Shown: positions 1 to 10,666 of the stretch, in pieces
Layout of the letters: the number at the start of each line of letters is the position of its first letter
Numbering within the stretch: position 1 is the first letter of the stretch
DNA from: Panulirus ornatus
Lineage: Eukaryota > Arthropoda > Malacostraca > Decapoda > Palinuridae
Length of the DNA stretch: 64,000 nt
Direction: 5' to 3'
NCBI RefSeq assembly: GCF_036320965.1
Contig: NC_092240.1
Coordinates: 8,479,501-8,543,500 of the forward strand
Position numbers and translations under genes: made by a program
Notes under the pieces: generated by a model
Told to the model about the DNA's origin: nothing
Seen by the model: only the letters and a program-made list of their open reading frames with translations
Database searches by the model: none

Positions 1-85
1 TTCCTTTCACTACCCCGCCACACAGGAAATAACATCCCCCCATTCAGCGAGGCAGCTCCAGGAAAAGACAAAAAGAAGGCTACAC
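1..85 (-). mobile_element. LINE 3' tail fragment (same family as 2591-3560)
   Basis: Read on the minus strand, this stretch has the order CTTTT-TGTCTTTTCCT, a GCTNCCTCGC core, a G-run and ATTTCNTGTGTGGNGGGGT. It resembles the distal 3' UTR of the LINE copy at 3250-3340, but is diverged and cut by the window edge. Confidence 0.5.
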
Positions 86-752
86 ATATATATGTATATT
101 CAGAGCATAAGTGGGACAGTGTGACCAGTGTCTGTCTGAGAAGTGTAGCTTCTGATGGGTGTATGTCTAGTGAGATAGAGTTTGAGATGAGAGGTAGGCT
201 AAGTGCTAGTCAGATTATTTCAGTGAGTATATCTTGTATCAATGCATATTTGTTGGAGACTGGCGGGGATATGTGAGCAGATGTTAAAGTGAGAGGCAGG
301 AGTAAGCTTTTTACCTCTACTTGTGGGTTGGTGATAAGTTACAGAGTGGTCTGAGTGAGAGGGGTCTAGTTCTGTGGCATAAAACTAAGTACGGGGCATA
401 TTGGGGTGGAACAGTATTGGGACAATTTGCTTCACTGCAGAGGTGGAGTGTTCGCAGTTGATAAGCATGTTGTTCTTGTTCTGAAAGCACCATTTTAAGT
501 GGTTTGCATCTCTGTTATATTTGCTTTGGAGAGGGTGGAAGACCAGGCAGGTGAGGCATAGTTTAGACTTGGTGTAAGTGAAGTGTTTGTAAAGGATGTT
601 GGGGTATTCTCTTTCTTGCCCATATTTGGTACCAGTTAGTGTTCTAAAAGCATACAGTTTGTGTGTTGCTTTTGTGCTGATAATGATGTGAGGTGGCACT
701 GGGAATGGATGAAAGCGAGCAAGTACGAATATGTACATGTGTATATAAGTAT
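86..752. other. Unrecognised intronic sequence
   Basis: There is no clear tandem array. The minus strand is open from 822 to 385 with a C-terminal half that looks protein-like but matches nothing I recognise. Its N-terminal part is the TIR element fragment at 753-863, so it may be a decayed transposon reading frame. Confidence 0.3.
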
Positions 753-863
753 ATATTCCTATCAGTCCACGGGGAAAATGAAACACGATAAGTTCCCAAG
801 TGCACTTTCGTGTAATAATCACATCATTAGGGGAGACACGAGGGAAATATGTCAGTTGATATT
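753..863 (+). mobile_element. TIR element family B, partial copy
   Basis: This copy carries the inner arm ATTCCTATCAGTCCACGGGG, then AAATGAAACACG and the interior ending near TCAGTTGATATT. It matches the family B copies at 2263, 25024, 32463 and 57063. It lacks the outer arm and the right half, and the left end of element A1 follows directly. Confidence 0.7.
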
Positions 864-1096
864 ATCCCTGGGGATAGGGGAGAAAGAATACTTCCCACGT
901 ATTCCCTGCGTGCCGTAGAAGGCGACTAAAAGGGGAGGGAGCGGGGGACTGGAAATCCTCCCCTCTCTTTTTTTTTTTTTTTCCAAGAGAAGGAACAGAG
1001 AGGGGGGCCAGGTGAGGGTATTCCCTCAAAGGCCCAGTCCTCTGTTCTTAACGCTACCTCGCTAATGCGGGAAACAGCGAATAGTTTGAAAGAAAG

Positions 1097-1098
<2 letters not shown>
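864..1098 (+). mobile_element. Interspersed element A, copy A1
   Basis: A ~235-bp element starts at a CCTGGGGATAGGGGAGAAAG motif. It continues with GTAGAAGGCGACTAAAAGGG, a T-run, CAGAGGACT (reverse strand) and the 3' core CGCTACCTCGCTAATGCGGG followed by AAACAGCGAATAGTTTGAAA. Five other copies occur in the window. The 3' core is shared with the LINE tails. No convincing RNA polymerase III A or B box is visible, so it is a non-autonomous element of unclear head type. Confidence 0.75.
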
Positions 1099-1166
<68 letters not shown>

Positions 1167-1194
1167 GTCTGTCTGTGTGTGTGTGTGTGTGTGT
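1099..1194 (+). repeat. (AT)n then (TG)n microsatellite
   Basis: About 33 AT units run to 1165, and (TG)n runs from 1175 to 1194. The array follows directly on the 3' end of element A1, like a tail. Confidence 0.97.
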
Positions 1195-1289
1195 TATGTG
1201 CATATATGTGCATGTGTCTTTTCTTAATAAATTCATCCACTTCAGCCACCTTGACACATTTCATCCTTTGTAAGGCTTTTGCTAAGTAA

Positions 1290-2125
1290 CTCTAATTGAC
1301 TTTCCAATTCATATATCACCCCAACCCAAACACCCAACATCTGCCATCCTATCATCAAACACATTCAACAGTCCTTCAAAATACTCACTCCATCTCCACC
1401 TCACTTCATCACTACCTGTTACCCCTTCCCCCTTTGCCCCCTCCACCTATGTTCCTATTTGTACCCTTTTGTGCACAATATTACCCTCCTTCTGAATCAT
1501 CTTGTTCTTCCTAAAGTTTACTGATACTCACCCACACCAACTATGACCTTTTCAATTAGTGCACTCTCCTCTTTACCTCCTGCTGCATTTTTATACATTC
1601 TCCATTCATTTGTACTCCCCTGCAAGTACCTTCCAAAAGCCTCCCTTTTCTCTTTTACTAGCAACTTTACTTCTTCATCCCACCACTCACTACCCTTTCT
1701 AATCTGCCCAGCTCCTACCTTTCACGTGCCATATGCATCTCTTGCACACGACAGCAATGCTTCCCTAAATACATCCCATTCCTCACCCACTCCCTTTGCT
1801 TCATTTACTCTCACCTTTTGCCATTCTACATTCGATCTCTCCTGGTATTTCTCCACACAAGTCTTTTCTCCAAGCTCACTTACATTCACCACTCTCTTCT
1901 AACTGATATTGTCTCCTCTTTTCCAAAAACCTCAACAAATCTTCGCCCTTGCCTCCACATCTCACTAGCTGCCCCTCTCAACAAATTCACATCCAATATT
2001 CCAATAATGCCCACCTGACCATCTTTCCTAATCATAAGGGTATACTTGTGTAAGTCTCTCTTTTTACACCATGTATTCTCAATCACCTGTCCATTTTCAG
2101 CACACAACTCCACAAGCAATTGAAA
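1290..2125 (-). pseudogene. LINE (RTE-like) fragment: endonuclease end and linker, broken
   Basis: On the minus strand the upstream part has the endonuclease-type segments LCAENGQVIENTW and KKRDLHKYT. Further on there is the linker motif EWWDEEVKLLVKEKREAFGR followed by YLQ, typical of animal endonuclease-reverse transcriptase LINEs before the RT domain. Several in-frame stops (for example after the AYGT segment, and the end near 1530) show it is dead. The RT catalytic core is absent. Confidence 0.75.
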
Positions 2126-2187
2126 TTCAAGGAGAGGGGTTCCAGCTACCCTGCTCCCGCCCCCTTTAGTAAATTACGGCACGCAGG

Positions 2188-2189
<2 letters not shown>

Positions 2190-2263
<74 letters not shown>
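2190..2263. repeat. (TA)n microsatellite
   Basis: About 37 TA units abut the outer end of the TIR element that follows. The left flank ends ACGCAGGGAA, as in element A. Confidence 0.97.
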
Positions 2264-2267
<4 letters not shown>

Positions 2268-2513
2268 AAGGATCACAATTTTGCGCGTGATCAAGATATT
2301 CCCATGAGTCCACGGGGAAAATGAAACACGAAAAGTTCCCAAGTGCACTTTCGTGCAATAATCACATCATCAGGGGAGACACAAGAGAGAAATATAACAG
2401 TCAGTTGATATACATCGAAGAGACGAAGCTAGGACGCCATTTGGTAAACATGTGATTGTCCAAAATCTTGGAGCTCATGTTTTCATGTTTCATTTTTCCC
2501 CGTGGACTCATAG

Positions 2514-2518
<5 letters not shown>
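2263..2518 (+). mobile_element. TIR element family B, near-complete copy B2
   Basis: The left arm begins GGAAAGGATCACAATTTTGC and continues to CCACGGGGAAAATGAAACACG. The right side ends with the inverted inner arm (TTTCATTTTTCCCCGTGG, then ACTCATAGGAATAT) but lacks the outermost ~30 bp, which are replaced by (TA)n. About 30 bp of extra sequence near 2450-2485 is absent from copy B4. Confidence 0.8.

Positions 2519-2590
<72 letters not shown>
2514..2590. repeat. (TA)n microsatellite
   Basis: About 38 TA units lie between the right end of TIR element B2 and the LINE fragment. Confidence 0.97.
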
Positions 2591-2592
<2 letters not shown>

Positions 2593-3560
2593 TGAATTAT
2601 AGGGTGGGGAGGGGGCAAAAGTGCTGGGAGCGTTGAAAAATGTGTGGAAGTCGAGAACGTTATCTTGGAAAGCAAAAATGGGTATGTTTGAAGGAATAGG
2701 GGTTTCAACAATGTTATATGGTTGCGAGGCGTGGGTTAGGGATAGAGTTGCGCGGAGAAGGGTGGATGTACTGGAAATGAGATGTTTGAGGACAATATGT
2801 GGTGTGACGTAGTTTGATCGAGTAAGTAATGAAAGGGTAAGAGAGATGTGTGGTAATAAAAAGAGTGTGGTTGACACGGTAGAAGAGGGTGTTTTGAAAT
2901 GGTTTGGTCACATGGAGAGAATGAGTGAGGAAAGATTGAAAAAGAGGATATATGTGTCACAGGCGGAGGGAACGAGAAGTGGGAGACCAAATTGGAGGTG
3001 GAAAGATGGAGTGAAAAAAATTTTGAGTGATCGGGGCCTGAACATGCATGAAGGTGAAAGGCGTGCAAGGAATAGAGTGAACTGGAACGATGTGGTATAC
3101 CGGAGTTGACGTGCTGTCAATGAATTGAACCAGGGCATGTGAAGCGTCTGGGGTAAACCATGGAAAGTTTTGTGGGGCCTGGATGTGGAAAGGGAGCTGT
3201 GGTTTCGGTGCATTATACATGCCAGCTAAAGACTGAGTGTGAACGAATGTGGCCTTTGTTGTCTTTTCCTAGCGCTACCTCGCGCACATGCGGGGGGGGA
3301 GGGGGTTGTCATTTCATGTGTGGTGGGGTGGCGACGAGAATGAATAAGGGCAGACAGTATGAATTATGTACATGTGTATATATGTGTGTATATATATGTA
3401 TACGTTGAGATGTATAGGTATGTGTATGTGCATGTGTGGACGTGTATGTATATACATGTGTATGTGGGTGGGTTGGGCGATTCTTTCGTCTGTTTCCTTG
3501 CGCTACCTCACTAACGCGGGAAACAGCGACAAAGTATAATAAATAAATAAAATATTTATA
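2591..3560 (+). pseudogene. LINE (RTE-like) 3' end: RT C-terminus and 3' UTR, broken
   Basis: The reading frame from about 2621 encodes the C-terminal RT-associated region, with STMLYGCEAW, RCLRTICGV, VLKWFGHMERM and SGRPNWRWKDGV motifs, ending in the stop at 3107-3109. A TAG at 2810-2812 interrupts it between CGVT and FDRVSNERV in the same frame. The 3' UTR follows, with the paired motif GCGCTACCTCGC at ~3275 and again at ~3500 (GCGCTACCTCACTAACGCGG), and a terminal AATAAATAAAT-like tail. The catalytic domain is missing (5' truncation), so the copy cannot move itself. Confidence 0.85.
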
Positions 3561-3600
3561 TATGGCACAGTGAAAACTCTGACAGATGGTAACAATTCAT

Positions 3601-3602
<2 letters not shown>

Positions 3603-3661
<59 letters not shown>
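3603..3661. repeat. (AC)n microsatellite
   Basis: About 29 uninterrupted CA units. Confidence 0.97.
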
Positions 3662-3664
<3 letters not shown>

Positions 3665-4108
3665 ATACATATACAGCAAATGTAAATCAAAAACCAACAT
3701 GAGAGCTAAAGCTGTTATCAATACCAGTAGTATTTAGTTACAATACACCTATATTACAATTTAGTCAACAAAAATCAGTACTATATCAACAATGTCGAAC
3801 TGACCAATGATTCAATTTGGTGTTTAAATGAAGTTATCCCTTATGAACTTCTAAATTTGTTTATGAACACAGCTAAAAATATATTTTCAACAAAAACAGT
3901 TCTTGGGTACAAGATGATTTTCATTTCAGTATGCATTATCAAATCGGAATAAAATGATCAAACCTCTCCATGTACGTCGTGGAAATCATCTATCTTTAAT
4001 TGAGAAACCTTAAGTATCAATTGTTAAAAGGAAAAAAAAAAAATCTGGAGTGATATGTTGAGGAATACAAGCACAGCAGCAGTGGAACCCCTGACTGACC
4101 ACTTGATC
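3662..4108. other. AT-rich intronic sequence, no feature
   Basis: This is unique-looking AT-rich sequence without a supported exon or element. Confidence 0.5.
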
Positions 4109-4925
4109 CTGTATCATGTTGGTTGCCTGTATCATGTTGGTTGCCTGTATCATGTTGGTTGCCTGTATCATGTTGGTTGCCTGTATCATGCTGGTTGCCT
4201 GTATCATGTTGGTTGCCTGTATCATGTTGGTTGCCTGTATCATGTTGGTTGCCTGTATCATGTTGGTTGCCTGTATCATGTTGGTTGTCTGTATCATGTT
4301 GGTTGCCTGTATCATGTTGGTTGCCTGTATCATGTTGGTTGCCTGTATCATGTTGGTTGCCTGTATCATGTTGGTTGCCTGCATCATGTTGGTTGCCTGT
4401 ATCATGTTGGTTGCCTGTATCATGTTGGTTGCCTGTATCATGTTGGTTGCCTGTATCATGTTGGTTGCCTGCATCATGTTGGTTGCCTGTATCATGTTGG
4501 TTGCCTGTATCATGTTGGTTGCCTGCATCATGTTGGTTGCCTGCATCATGTTGGTTGCCTGTATCATGTTGGTTGCCTGTATCATGTTGGTTGCCTGCAT
4601 CATGTTGGTTGCCTGTATCATGTTGGTTGCCTGTATCATGTTGGTTGCCTGTATCATGTTGGTTGCCTGCATCATGTTGGTTGCCTGTATCATGTTGGTT
4701 GCCTGCATCATGTTGGTTGCCTGTATCATGTTGGTTGCCTGCATCATGTTGGTTGCCTGTATCATGTTGGTTCCCTGCATCATGTTGGTTGCCTGTAACA
4801 TGTTGGTTGCCTGTATCATGTTGGTTGCCTGCATCATGTTGGTTGCCTGTATCATGTTGGTTGCCTGTATCATGTTGGTTGCCTGTATCATGTTGGTTGC
4901 CTGTATCATGTTCGTAGCCCGTATC
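4109..4925. repeat. 18-bp minisatellite, ~45 copies
   Basis: The unit is GTATCATGTTGGTTGCCT. The main variant has C for T at the third base (GCATC), scattered through the array, with single variants such as GTTGTCT, GTTCCCT and GTAACATG. Because 18 is divisible by three and the unit lacks stops in five of six frames, long meaningless reading frames arise on both strands. Confidence 0.98.
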
Positions 4926-6355
4926 TAACACCCGACAAAGCATCATGTGGCATGCTTTACATCTAGTCAGTCAGAGTATCAATAGGTGTGTGTGTGTGTG
5001 GGGGGGGGGGGGTGAGTCTTCAAAACAGGTAGGGTGTAGCCCTAGGAAGCAATAACCACCCATTCTAAGGGCGGGGAGGGAGGACACAACAGTATGGTTC
5101 TAAGGGCGGGGAGACACAGCAGTATGGGTGTTGATGTCATGACGGCTCCTGCTGCTGCTGCTGCTGTTGAAACAGTGTTCTTCCTCAAGATTTCCATTGA
5201 GGGGAAAAAAAAAACAACACAGCAATAACTGGGTGAGCTGCTCAGTTTTTCTCCCACTGAGAGACAACTTATCCATTTGCAATTATCTAAACTTTCTCTC
5301 CTTTTTTGTGTCTTATACCAACACTGAAAAAAAAAACGGGGGCTTCAGGAAAACCCAGACATAACAGGAAATGTACATGAGTGTGAGGAGGACCATTCTA
5401 GCCACGGGTGACTTCTAATTCCAGTCATGGGACCTGCTGCTCGCGTTTAGTACACGGGACATACACAAACATACACGAAAACAATGTGAAAAATTACCCT
5501 CTCATGAACCACTCTTCCTCGCGAATGCCTATCATCAACACAGGAGGGTACAACAAGACACGCACTCTAACACATGAATACATACTGAAAAATGTACACT
5601 ACACATGGCCTAAGGTATAATACATGCACATACTGCAACAGAAACAAGGAGCCCTTCTCATACTGCATCATTACCCGTACAGTGCGTCTATCTAAGAACA
5701 CTATAAGCAAACAGTACCTCCTCTGCTACAACATCTTATGGTCAAACAATGATTAAAATTCCTCAAGTCAACATGTTACATCTTACAGCAAAGTCAAGTG
5801 AGCAGTAATGAAAAAAAAAAAACATGTTCTATGTTACTAAAACACAGTATCCGTTCCCTCCTGCCAACCCCATCACACACAGTTACACTCATCACTCCCT
5901 CACCATCACCCTTGAACAACCCACACGTCCTCCCTCGTTATCACCCTCACCTGCTGCTTCCAACAACACATTAGACTCGATCCACCACACAGCCCTCGAG
6001 AAGGCATTCACCACCACTACTCATGGGAGCATCTTTTGCAATCACCGTCCGGTAGCGTTCCTCCAACCCATCCTTATCCCACTACCACCATTCTCAAGTC
6101 TCTGATATCATCTATCACCATTACCCTTATCACAAGCCATTTACCAACACTCCTCTGAGTCTTATGATCCCACTCCAAAAAAAATGTCATTATCATCTAC
6201 ACAAAAATCCATTACTCCAAATATATCCCTCTCAATGACTTCAAAAACATCCTCCTCCTCCAACAACACCCATCATCATCAGCCTCCAACAATACACTTC
6301 ACCATCCTGATCCTCCCACAAAACATCCCTCACCATCACGCATTAACAATGCCCC
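4926..6355. other. Intronic sequence with small simple repeats
   Basis: It holds a (TG)n/G-run near 4986-5012 and a (CTG)n of about six units near 5147-5166. A short direct repeat GGGCGGGGAG occurs at ~5069 and ~5105. From about 5850 it grows C- and A-rich with CATCAC/CCTCC words leading into the next minisatellite. No exon is recognised. Confidence 0.5.
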
Positions 6356-7382
6356 CCAACACTCACTATCACCCCAACAACACTCACCATCACCCACCCA
6401 ACACTCACCATCACCCACCCAACACTCACCATCACCCATCCAACACTCACCATCACCCATCCAACACTCACCATCACCCACCCAACACTCACCATCACCC
6501 ACCCAACACTCACCATCACCCATCCAACACTCACCATCACCCATCCAACACTCACCATCACCCATCCAACACTCACCATCAGCCACTCAACACTCACCAT
6601 CACCCATCCAACACTCACCATCACCCACTAAACACTCACCATCACCCACCCAACACTCACCATCACCCACCCAACACTCACCATCACCCACTCAACACTC
6701 ACCATCACCCACCCAACACTCACCATCACCCACCCAACACTCACCATCACCCACTCAACACTCACCATCACCCACCCAACACTCACCATCACCCATCCAA
6801 CACTCACCATCACCCATCCAACACTCACCATCACCCATCCAACACTCACCATCACCCATCCAACACTCACCATCACCCACTCAACACTCACCATCACCCA
6901 TCCAACACTCACCATCACCCACCCAACACTCACCATCACCCATCCAACACTCACCATCACCCACCCAACACTCACCATCACCCACTCAACACTCACCATC
7001 ACCCACCCAACACTCACCATCACCCACTCAACACTCACCATCACCCACCCAACACTCACCATCACCCATCCAACACTCACCATCACCCACCCAACACTCA
7101 CCATCACCCACTCAACACTCACCATCACCCACCCAACACTCACCATCACCCATCCAACACTCACCATCACCCACCCAACACTCACCATCACCCATCCAAC
7201 ACTCACCATCACCCACTCAACACTCACCATCACCCACCCAACACTCACAATCACCCACCCAACACTCACCATCACCCATCCAACACTCACCATCACCCAC
7301 TCAACACTCACCATCACCCATCCAACACTCACCATCACCCACCCAACACTCACCATCACCCACCAACACTCACCATCACCCC
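6356..7382. repeat. 21-bp minisatellite, ~48 copies
   Basis: The unit translates on the plus strand as the heptapeptide HHHPPNT with CCC, TCC and CTC variants at one codon (P, S or L). The core is CACTCACCATCACCCA. The array ends about 110 bp from the 5' splice site of EHBP1 exon 4, so in the transcript it begins just inside intron 4. The long frames on both strands are repeat artefacts. Confidence 0.98.
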
Positions 7383-7496
7383 CTTCCCCTTCCCTCACAC
7401 CCGTCATAGTCATATTCCCACCATCCGTCACTCCCCTCCCAGCAACCTAAGGGAAATCGTCGTGGAGGAGTGGAGTGGGGGACGACGACGACTCAC

Positions 7497-7594
7497 CTTC
7501 GTTGTCGTCCTCGTCGTCGAAGTCCTCCAACGGTGCGATGTCGTTCGGGGTGTTCATGGACATGAGCGACGCCATACTCTGCATGTCCTCGTCT
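7497..7594 (-). CDS. EHBP1: EHBP1 coding exon 4 (end of NT-C2, acidic linker)
   Basis: After the A that completes Thr, 32 codons follow. They read DEDMQSMASLMSM, the conserved EHBP1 segment directly after REGKAT, then an acidic stretch rich in Asp and Glu (PLEDFDDEDDNE), as in the linker before the CH domain of family members. One G of the next codon is carried into exon 5, which is outside the window. The acceptor is TCTGTTGCAG with AG at 7596-7595. The donor is GAAG^GTGAGT at 7496-7491. On the opposite strand a long reading frame from the neighbouring 21-bp minisatellite runs across this exon. It is a by-product of the repeat, not a gene. Confidence 0.93.
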
Positions 7595-7713
7595 CTGCAA
7601 CAGACCGAAAAAAAAGCGTAACCCGTCAAAACCAGTGGGTGGAAAGTACCCGGCTCGTAATAACAACCTACGTGCACCGTACAGGGAAGGGAGGGCTACA
7701 CAGGTGGGGCGGG

Positions 7714-7772
7714 GAGAGGAGGAGGAGGAGGAGGAGGAGGAGGAGGAGGAGGAGGAGGAGGAGGAGGAGGAG
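7714..7772. repeat. (AGG)n microsatellite
   Basis: About 18 AGG units lie in intron 3, about 120 bp upstream of the acceptor of EHBP1 exon 4 in transcript direction. Confidence 0.95.
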
Positions 7773-7784
7773 GGAGGGAGGGGA

Positions 7785-7865
7785 GAAATGGATCTCTTGA
7801 ACCTCCTCCGTTGTCAGGAGGGAGGCGGGGGGGATGGATCTCTTGAACCTCCTCCGTTGTCACAC
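7785..7865. repeat. Short direct duplication
   Basis: GGATCTCTTGAACCTCCTCC followed by GTTGTCA occurs twice in tandem, at ~7790 and ~7835. Confidence 0.9.
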
Positions 7866-8034
7866 AAAACTTTTCTAAAAACTTCTACGAACCCTAAAAT
7901 ACCTTGAACGACCACAGCTAAAAAAAAAAAAAAAGACCTATTGGGAGTGTGGTTCCTTCCCTCTGCTTCGACCGAGGGAGGCAAAGGCACGCCATTATAT
8001 CAAGGTTACCATCCCAAACGCCTGCCGGAGCCAG

Positions 8035-8185
8035 AGTGACGTATGACGTCCTGAGAGACGTCTGACATATACGGTGACGTCTGACGTATACGGTGACGTC
8101 TGACGTACTGAGAGACGTCTAACGTATACGGTGACGTCTGACGTATACGGTGACGTCTGACGTATAAGGTGAAGTCTGACGTGGG
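8035..8185. repeat. 19-bp GACGTCTGACGTATACGG repeat, ~7 copies
   Basis: Tandem units contain TGACGTCTGACGTATACGG, with CTGAGAGACGTC variants. The array is rich in the GACGTC palindrome. Confidence 0.9.
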
Positions 8186-8279
8186 GCCCTGAGCGCGAAA
8201 CGCGACGCAGCCACACATTACCACTGTGTGGCCGATGGTAACCCCACGGTGGTCTGTTGTTAGAAAAGGTGATGCCCAA

Positions 8280-8910
8280 GTACTGAAGAGGTAGCAGTGG
8301 TCATACTCAAGGGGTTGAAGCTGTCGGATTCAAGGGGGTTGAAAAGTCGTCGACCTGAGAGGGGTTACGCAGTCACACTCTGGATGCTGTCGTTCTCAAA
8401 AGGGGAGGTCAAGTTGACGCACGTAGGATAGGAAGTCAAGTCGTTGTCGTCTACATCACGGGGGTCAAGTCGTCCTACTCAAGAGACGAACAAGTCGCCT
8501 CACTCAAGGCGTTGCGCCGGCCACGCTCATGACGGCGTCATTCTCGAGATGTTACGTCGTCGCATTCGAGAGCCTACGTGAACATCGCACTCAAGAGCCA
8601 ACGTCGTCGCACTCAAGAGCCTACGTCGTCGCACTCAAGAGCCTGCGTCGTCGCACTCAAGAGCCTACGTCGTCGCACTCAAAAGCCTACGTCAACATTG
8701 TACTCAAGAGTCTACGTCGTCGCACTCAAGAGCTTACGTCACCATCGCACTCAAGAGCCTACGTCGTCGCACTCAAGTGCCTACGTCAACATCGCACTCA
8801 AGAGCCTACGTCGTCGCACTCAAGTGCCTAAGTCGTTACACTCCAGATCCTACTATGTCGTCGCACTCAAGAGCCGAAGTCGTCGTCGTACTCGAGACGA
8901 TCAAGGAGAC
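8280..8910. repeat. 22-bp minisatellite (GTCGCACTCAAGAGCCTACG), plus degenerate lead-in
   Basis: From ~8530 to ~8900 about 15 units with core GTCGCACTCAAGAGCCTACG are clear. From ~8280 to 8530 degenerate forms (GTCGTNCTCAAGRGG) are spread more loosely. The wording resembles the GTCGTACC/CTCAAGGG family found elsewhere in the window. Confidence 0.88.
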
Positions 8911-9630
8911 GTAACTACGAAGTCAAAGAACACACACTTCCGACTCAAGCGAAGAAGGCGGGTTGGGGTCAGGCAGGAGGAGAACCTCCTAATCCACGAG
9001 GGAGAATATCCACATCAGGATAACCGTTCCAGACCCACCCACCCCCAACTTACCCACAACCCCAGGTGTTATAAATCCACAACTCCCAAACAGCTGTCTA
9101 ACTGCTGACGCTATGAAAAATAAAAAAATAAAAAAAGTTACGGTAAAGTTTCAGATCGAGAATGCGCACTAGCGGCCAAATGCGTTCGCTGACACCTGCC
9201 ACCCGACGCTGCCACAGTCCTCTACTTTCAATCCTGTATTCGGCTCGAGACCTGTAACACAGGTTTTGCTCACATCTCTTCTCTTATCACACACACACAC
9301 CACACCTCTCTCACTGAAGCTATTTAACTAAGTCCACAGTTGGCGCAACGCGGAGGAATTATGAGAATTATTTTTCCCCCAAGGAGATCAAATACACATC
9401 CATACCCCCTCCACTCCATTCCCCCACCCCTTCCCTGAAGGGCGAGAGAAGGCTCTTGCCCCTGTGACGTATGGGATGGGATGACGCAGGATGGGAGATC
9501 GGAGATGGGACGCGGCCCTCAGTGATCCAGGGGAAAGGCGACGGAGGGAGGGTACAACTGCCTATCAAATGACATTTACGTTGTCATTTTCGAGCAACAC
9601 CTTTAACACCCCACCCCCCCTCCCCCACCC
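8911..9630. other. Intronic sequence, no feature recognised
   Basis: It contains a short A-rich patch at 9117-9137 and a short CA run at 9290-9302. No exon or element is recognised. Confidence 0.45.
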
Positions 9631-9634
<4 letters not shown>

Positions 9635-9691
<57 letters not shown>

Positions 9692-9692
9692 A
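9635..9692. repeat. (CA)n microsatellite
   Basis: About 28 units with one CATA interruption. Confidence 0.96.
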
Positions 9693-10134
9693 CCCTCCCC
9701 CTTGAGCTGGGAGGTAAAAAGACCCTTGGGCACGAAGCTACTAAGGCCCAAGGGTACGACACAGGCCCTGGCCCTTTGCCCCTGGCCTTCACGAGTCAGG
9801 CCAAAGACCAGACCATCGCAGCACCAGCCGGAGGTCGTGCACCACCAAGTCGTACTCAAGGGTCGTAAGGTCAAACTCATGAGCTGAAGGACCCATCTCT
9901 GTACTGCTCTAGCCTTGCATTCATACGACTCTGGGGGGAGCCATCTTGTGATCATGTCCCGTTAGTAACAAGGTAACGGGATAGTAACTTTGACGTGAGC
10001 GTGTGCGAGGGGATATGACCCCCATCCTGATCTCTGACCTCACGAGAGAGAAAAAAAAGATAAAAACTTGACCTCTGACCTCTTGAAAGGCCCCAAGGTC
10101 AAGCATGCACTGTTCATCTTTCGTGCGACACAAG
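9693..10134. other. Intronic sequence with GTCGTACC-family words and a DR1 motif
   Basis: CCCTTGGGCACGA, CTCAAGGGTCGTAAGGTCAA and similar words of the dispersed GTCGTACC family occur at 9718-9880. TGACCTCTGACCTC at 10069-10082 is a perfect direct repeat with one-base spacing of AGGTCA on the minus strand. Function is unknown. Confidence 0.5.
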
Positions 10135-10143
10135 TTATTATTA

Positions 10144-10192
<49 letters not shown>

Positions 10193-10209
10193 CATTGTTA
10201 TTATTATCA

Positions 10210-10251
<42 letters not shown>

Positions 10252-10253
10252 TA

Positions 10254-10285
<32 letters not shown>
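10135..10285. repeat. (TTA)n microsatellite
   Basis: About 50 units with sparse ATC/GTT variants. The array continues on the far side of element A2. Confidence 0.96.
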
Positions 10286-10517
10286 GTTTTTTTTTTTTCA
10301 TACTATTCGCCATTTCCCGCGATAGCGAGGTAGCGTTAAGAACAGAGGACTGGGCCTTTGAGGGAATACCCTCACCTGGCCCCCTTCTCTGTTCCTTCTT
10401 TTGGAAAATTAAAATAAAAAAATGAGAGGGGAGGATTTCCAGCCCCCCGCTCCCTTCCCTTTTAGTCGCCTTCTACGACACGCAGGGAATACGTGGGAAG
10501 TATTCTTTCTCCCCTAT
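10286..10517 (-). mobile_element. Interspersed element A, copy A2
   Basis: Read on the plus strand it begins with a T-run and TACTATTCGCCATTTCCCGC, then GAGGTAGCGTTAAGAACAGA, and ends with GCAGGGAATACGTGGGAAG and TTTCTCCCCTA. It interrupts a (TTA)n array, which lies on both sides. Confidence 0.85.
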
Positions 10518-10666
10518 TATAATTATTATTATTATTATCATTATTATTATTATTATTATTATCATTTTTATTATCATCATCATCATCATTATTATCATTA
10601 TTATCATTATTATTATCATTATCATTATTATCATTATCATCATCATTATCATTATTACTATTATTA
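10514..10666. repeat. (TTA/TCA)n microsatellite
   Basis: This is an imperfect ATT/ATC array and appears to be the second half of the array split by element A2. Confidence 0.95.

Noticed and set aside
1065..1289. Open frames of Ile-Tyr or Cys-Val repeats at many sites
   Set aside because: They are translations of (AT)n and (TG)n microsatellites.
2621..3109. An intact retrotransposon protein gene
   Set aside because: A TAG at 2810-2812 breaks the frame and the endonuclease and catalytic RT parts are absent.
4010..4946. Five overlapping long open frames of 6-residue repeats
   Set aside because: All result from the 18-bp period of the minisatellite; no composition or conservation argues for coding.
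6184..7800. Long plus-strand open frame (538 codons) of His/Pro/Asn/Thr repeats
   Set aside because: It is the 21-bp minisatellite read through and continued over the antisense of EHBP1 exon 4 and an (AGG)n. The period is divisible by three and lacks stops; there is no domain and no splice support.
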